Origin: Gemmatimonadaceae bacterium
GTDB taxonomy: Bacteria > Gemmatimonadota > Gemmatimonadetes > Gemmatimonadales > Gemmatimonadaceae
DNA: 6,320 nucleotides
Assembly: GCA_013820975.1 (NCBI GenBank)
Contig: JACDHQ010000136.1
Location: 1-6,320, forward strand
Reading direction: 5' to 3'
Made by a program: the position numbers and the translations under genes. How positions within the stretch are numbered: position 1 is the first letter of the stretch; each line of letters begins with the position of its first letter. The notes under the pieces were generated by a model. It did not search any database. It was not told where the DNA came from and saw only the letters and a program-made list of their open reading frames with translations. This document shows, piece by piece, positions 5,138-6,320 of the stretch.

Positions 5138-6319
5138 GTGACGTTCGCCCTCGCCGTCGCGGCCCTCTTTCGCCACCGCACGCGCACCCTGCTTGCGATC
5201 CTTGGCGTCGCCGTGTCGGCCGCGATGCTGCTCGACATGGTGATGCTCGCCACGGGGATGCGCGAGTCCTTTCGCTCGATGCTGCTCTCCCGCGGCTACC
5301 AGATCCGCGTGACGCCGCGCGGCACGCTCCCCTTCGACACCGAGGCGACGCTTGCCGGCGCGACGGAGCTCGTCATGCGAATCCGCGCCAACCCGGACGT
5401 CGCCGCGGCGAGCCCGGTGCTGGGGGGGCAGCTCTTCATGCCGCGCGGCGACACGACGATCACAGGGACGGCGCTCGGCGTCGATGCGGAGTGGCAGGGG
5501 GAGTATGAGCTGGAGGCGGGGACGGACCCGCAGCGAGCCGGCGAGGTCGTGGTGAATCGCCTGCTCCTTCGTGCGCTCGGCGCCGGGATCGGGGACACCA
5601 TCACGGCGGCTGCGGCATACGATGCGCAGCTGCGGTCGCTCGTCGGCGAGCGGCGGCTGGTGATCACCGGGGAGGCACGCTTTCTCTTCCTCGCTGCGAC
5701 GCAGCTTGCCGCCGCCCTGCCGATCGGCACGCTCCAGGAGATGAGCGACCGGCCCGACCAGGCGTCGCTGCTCGTCGTCCGGGTGGGCGACGGCGTCGAT
5801 GCCGATGCGGTGGCGGCGTGGATCGAGCAGTCCGCGCCGCGCGTGTCGTCGCGGTCGATCGAGGAGGTGCTGAAGCAGACCGACGAGCGACTGAGCTACT
5901 TCCGACAGCTCGCGTTCATCCTCGGGGCGACGAGCCTCGTCGTGGGCTTCCTCCTGGTGACGACGCTGGTGACGGTGAGCGTCAACGAGCGGATCGGCGA
6001 GATTGCGGTATTGCGCGCGATCGGCGTGTCGCGGCAGCGGGTGGTGCTCCAGATCGTGCTCGAGGGCGTCGGGATCATGCTGGCCGGCACGGCGGGCGGG
6101 CTTGTCCTCGGACTCGTCACCGCGCGGTTCCTCAATGGCATCCTCGCGGACTTTCCGGGGCTGCCGGCGGCGATCGACTTCTTCCTCTTCCAGCCGCGCG
6201 CGGCGTGGACGGCGCTCGGGCTGCTGGCCGGCGCTGGCGTGCTGGCGGGGGTCTACCCCGCGTGGCGGGCGGCATCGCTGCCGATCGCGACGACGCTGCG
6301 CGAGGAGGCCGTCGGATGA
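5138..6319 (+). CDS. MacB/FtsX-like ABC transporter permease
   Basis: This encodes 393 residues, normal for the family. The GTG at 5138 follows the preceding stop by 6 bp and has only a weak GGTAGG ahead of it. TM1 is at about 17-38 (TLLAILGVAVSAAMLLDMVM). The extracytoplasmic MacB-type domain runs over about 40-255, with IRVTPRG, the strand GEVVVNRLLLRALG, and LLVVRVGDGVDADAVAAWIE. Helices follow at about 257-281, 305-331 and 356-376. The cytoplasmic coupling segment is SVNERIGEIAVLRAIGVSRQ (281-300), and the C-terminus YPAWRAASLPIATTLREE is the classical end of MacB/LolC permeases. It should form the membrane core of an envelope ABC transporter with the preceding permease and an ATPase. The ATPase is not in the window; a new gene begins at 6316. 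The whole cluster runs in one direction with overlaps, so one transcript is likely. The substrate cannot be told from the sequence. Confidence 0.9.
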   Translation: MTFALAVAALFRHRTRTLLAILGVAVSAAMLLDMVMLATGMRESFRSMLLSRGYQIRVTPRGTLPFDTEATLAGATELVMRIRANPDVAAASPVLGGQLFMPRGDTTITGTALGVDAEWQGEYELEAGTDPQRAGEVVVNRLLLRALGAGIGDTITAAAAYDAQLRSLVGERRLVITGEARFLFLAATQLAAALPIGTLQEMSDRPDQASLLVVRVGDGVDADAVAAWIEQSAPRVSSRSIEEVLKQTDERLSYFRQLAFILGATSLVVGFLLVTTLVTVSVNERIGEIAVLRAIGVSRQRVVLQIVLEGVGIMLAGTAGGLVLGLVTARFLNGILADFPGLPAAIDFFLFQPRAAWTALGLLAGAGVLAGVYPAWRAASLPIATTLREEAVG

Positions 6320-6320
6320 C
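6316..6320 (+). CDS. Start of the next gene (only the first five bases are visible)
   Basis: ATGAC at the window edge provides an ATG whose TGA is the stop of the permease gene. GGAGG at 6304-6308 precedes it by 7 nt, a better Shine-Dalgarno than most in this cluster. Together with the ATGA overlaps used elsewhere here, this supports a coupled gene. By context it could be the ABC ATPase partner of the two permeases, but no coding sequence is visible to confirm that. Confidence 0.5.

Overview
The window is GC-rich, tightly packed bacterial DNA. Several start codons are GTG and several genes overlap by four bases. The gene mix (short and long FtsX/MacB-type permeases in tandem, a holin-X-like envelope protein, a Mn-type DtxR regulator, an S66 peptidase) and the composition would fit a Gemmatimonadota-like or similar environmental bacterium. 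This assignment is an inference from style and gene content; there is no rRNA or other marker gene to confirm it.

Layout. (1) Bases 1-326, minus strand: the 5' part of a low-complexity, very hydrophilic protein that turns into a Ser-Gln-Gly-Gly tandem repeat encoded by 12-bp units and runs off the left edge. (2) 327-520: a divergent intergenic region with a 13-bp palindrome. (3) 521-1819, plus: an S66 LD-carboxypeptidase joined in frame to a single-domain rhodanese. A strong internal ribosome binding site and ATG at the junction suggest that the rhodanese was, or still is, a separate translation unit. (4) 1827-1861: a short heptamer tandem repeat. (5) 1867-2472: a Nudix hydrolase of the CoA-pyrophosphatase (NudL) type. 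(6) 2473-3867: what looks like an eroded manganese locus. It holds a C-terminal remnant of an Nramp (MntH-like) transporter broken by two frameshifts, a universal stress protein that has lost its middle, and an intact MntR-type (Mn-sensing DtxR family) repressor with the full set of family metal ligands except one. (7) 3864-6319: a holin-X-like membrane protein, a compact FtsX-like permease and a full-length MacB/FtsX-like permease. At 6316 a further gene begins with an ATGA overlap and a good Shine-Dalgarno; it is probably the ABC ATPase, but this cannot be seen.

How it works together. From the stress protein onward the genes are joined by ATGA, GTGA, possibly CTGA, a 6-nt gap, and ATGA again, so they are probably one translationally coupled transcript. 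The two permeases are the right pair for an envelope ABC transporter of the MacB/LolCDE superfamily. The metal regulator now heads an operon of envelope genes rather than a working Mn importer. Whether it controls them cannot be decided from this sequence.

I see no CRISPR array, tRNA, rRNA, insertion sequence or clear defence system. The most notable signals are the fused peptidase/rhodanese with its internal start, the decayed mntH-usp pair beside an intact mntR, the possible CTG start of the compact permease, and the SQGG repeat protein.
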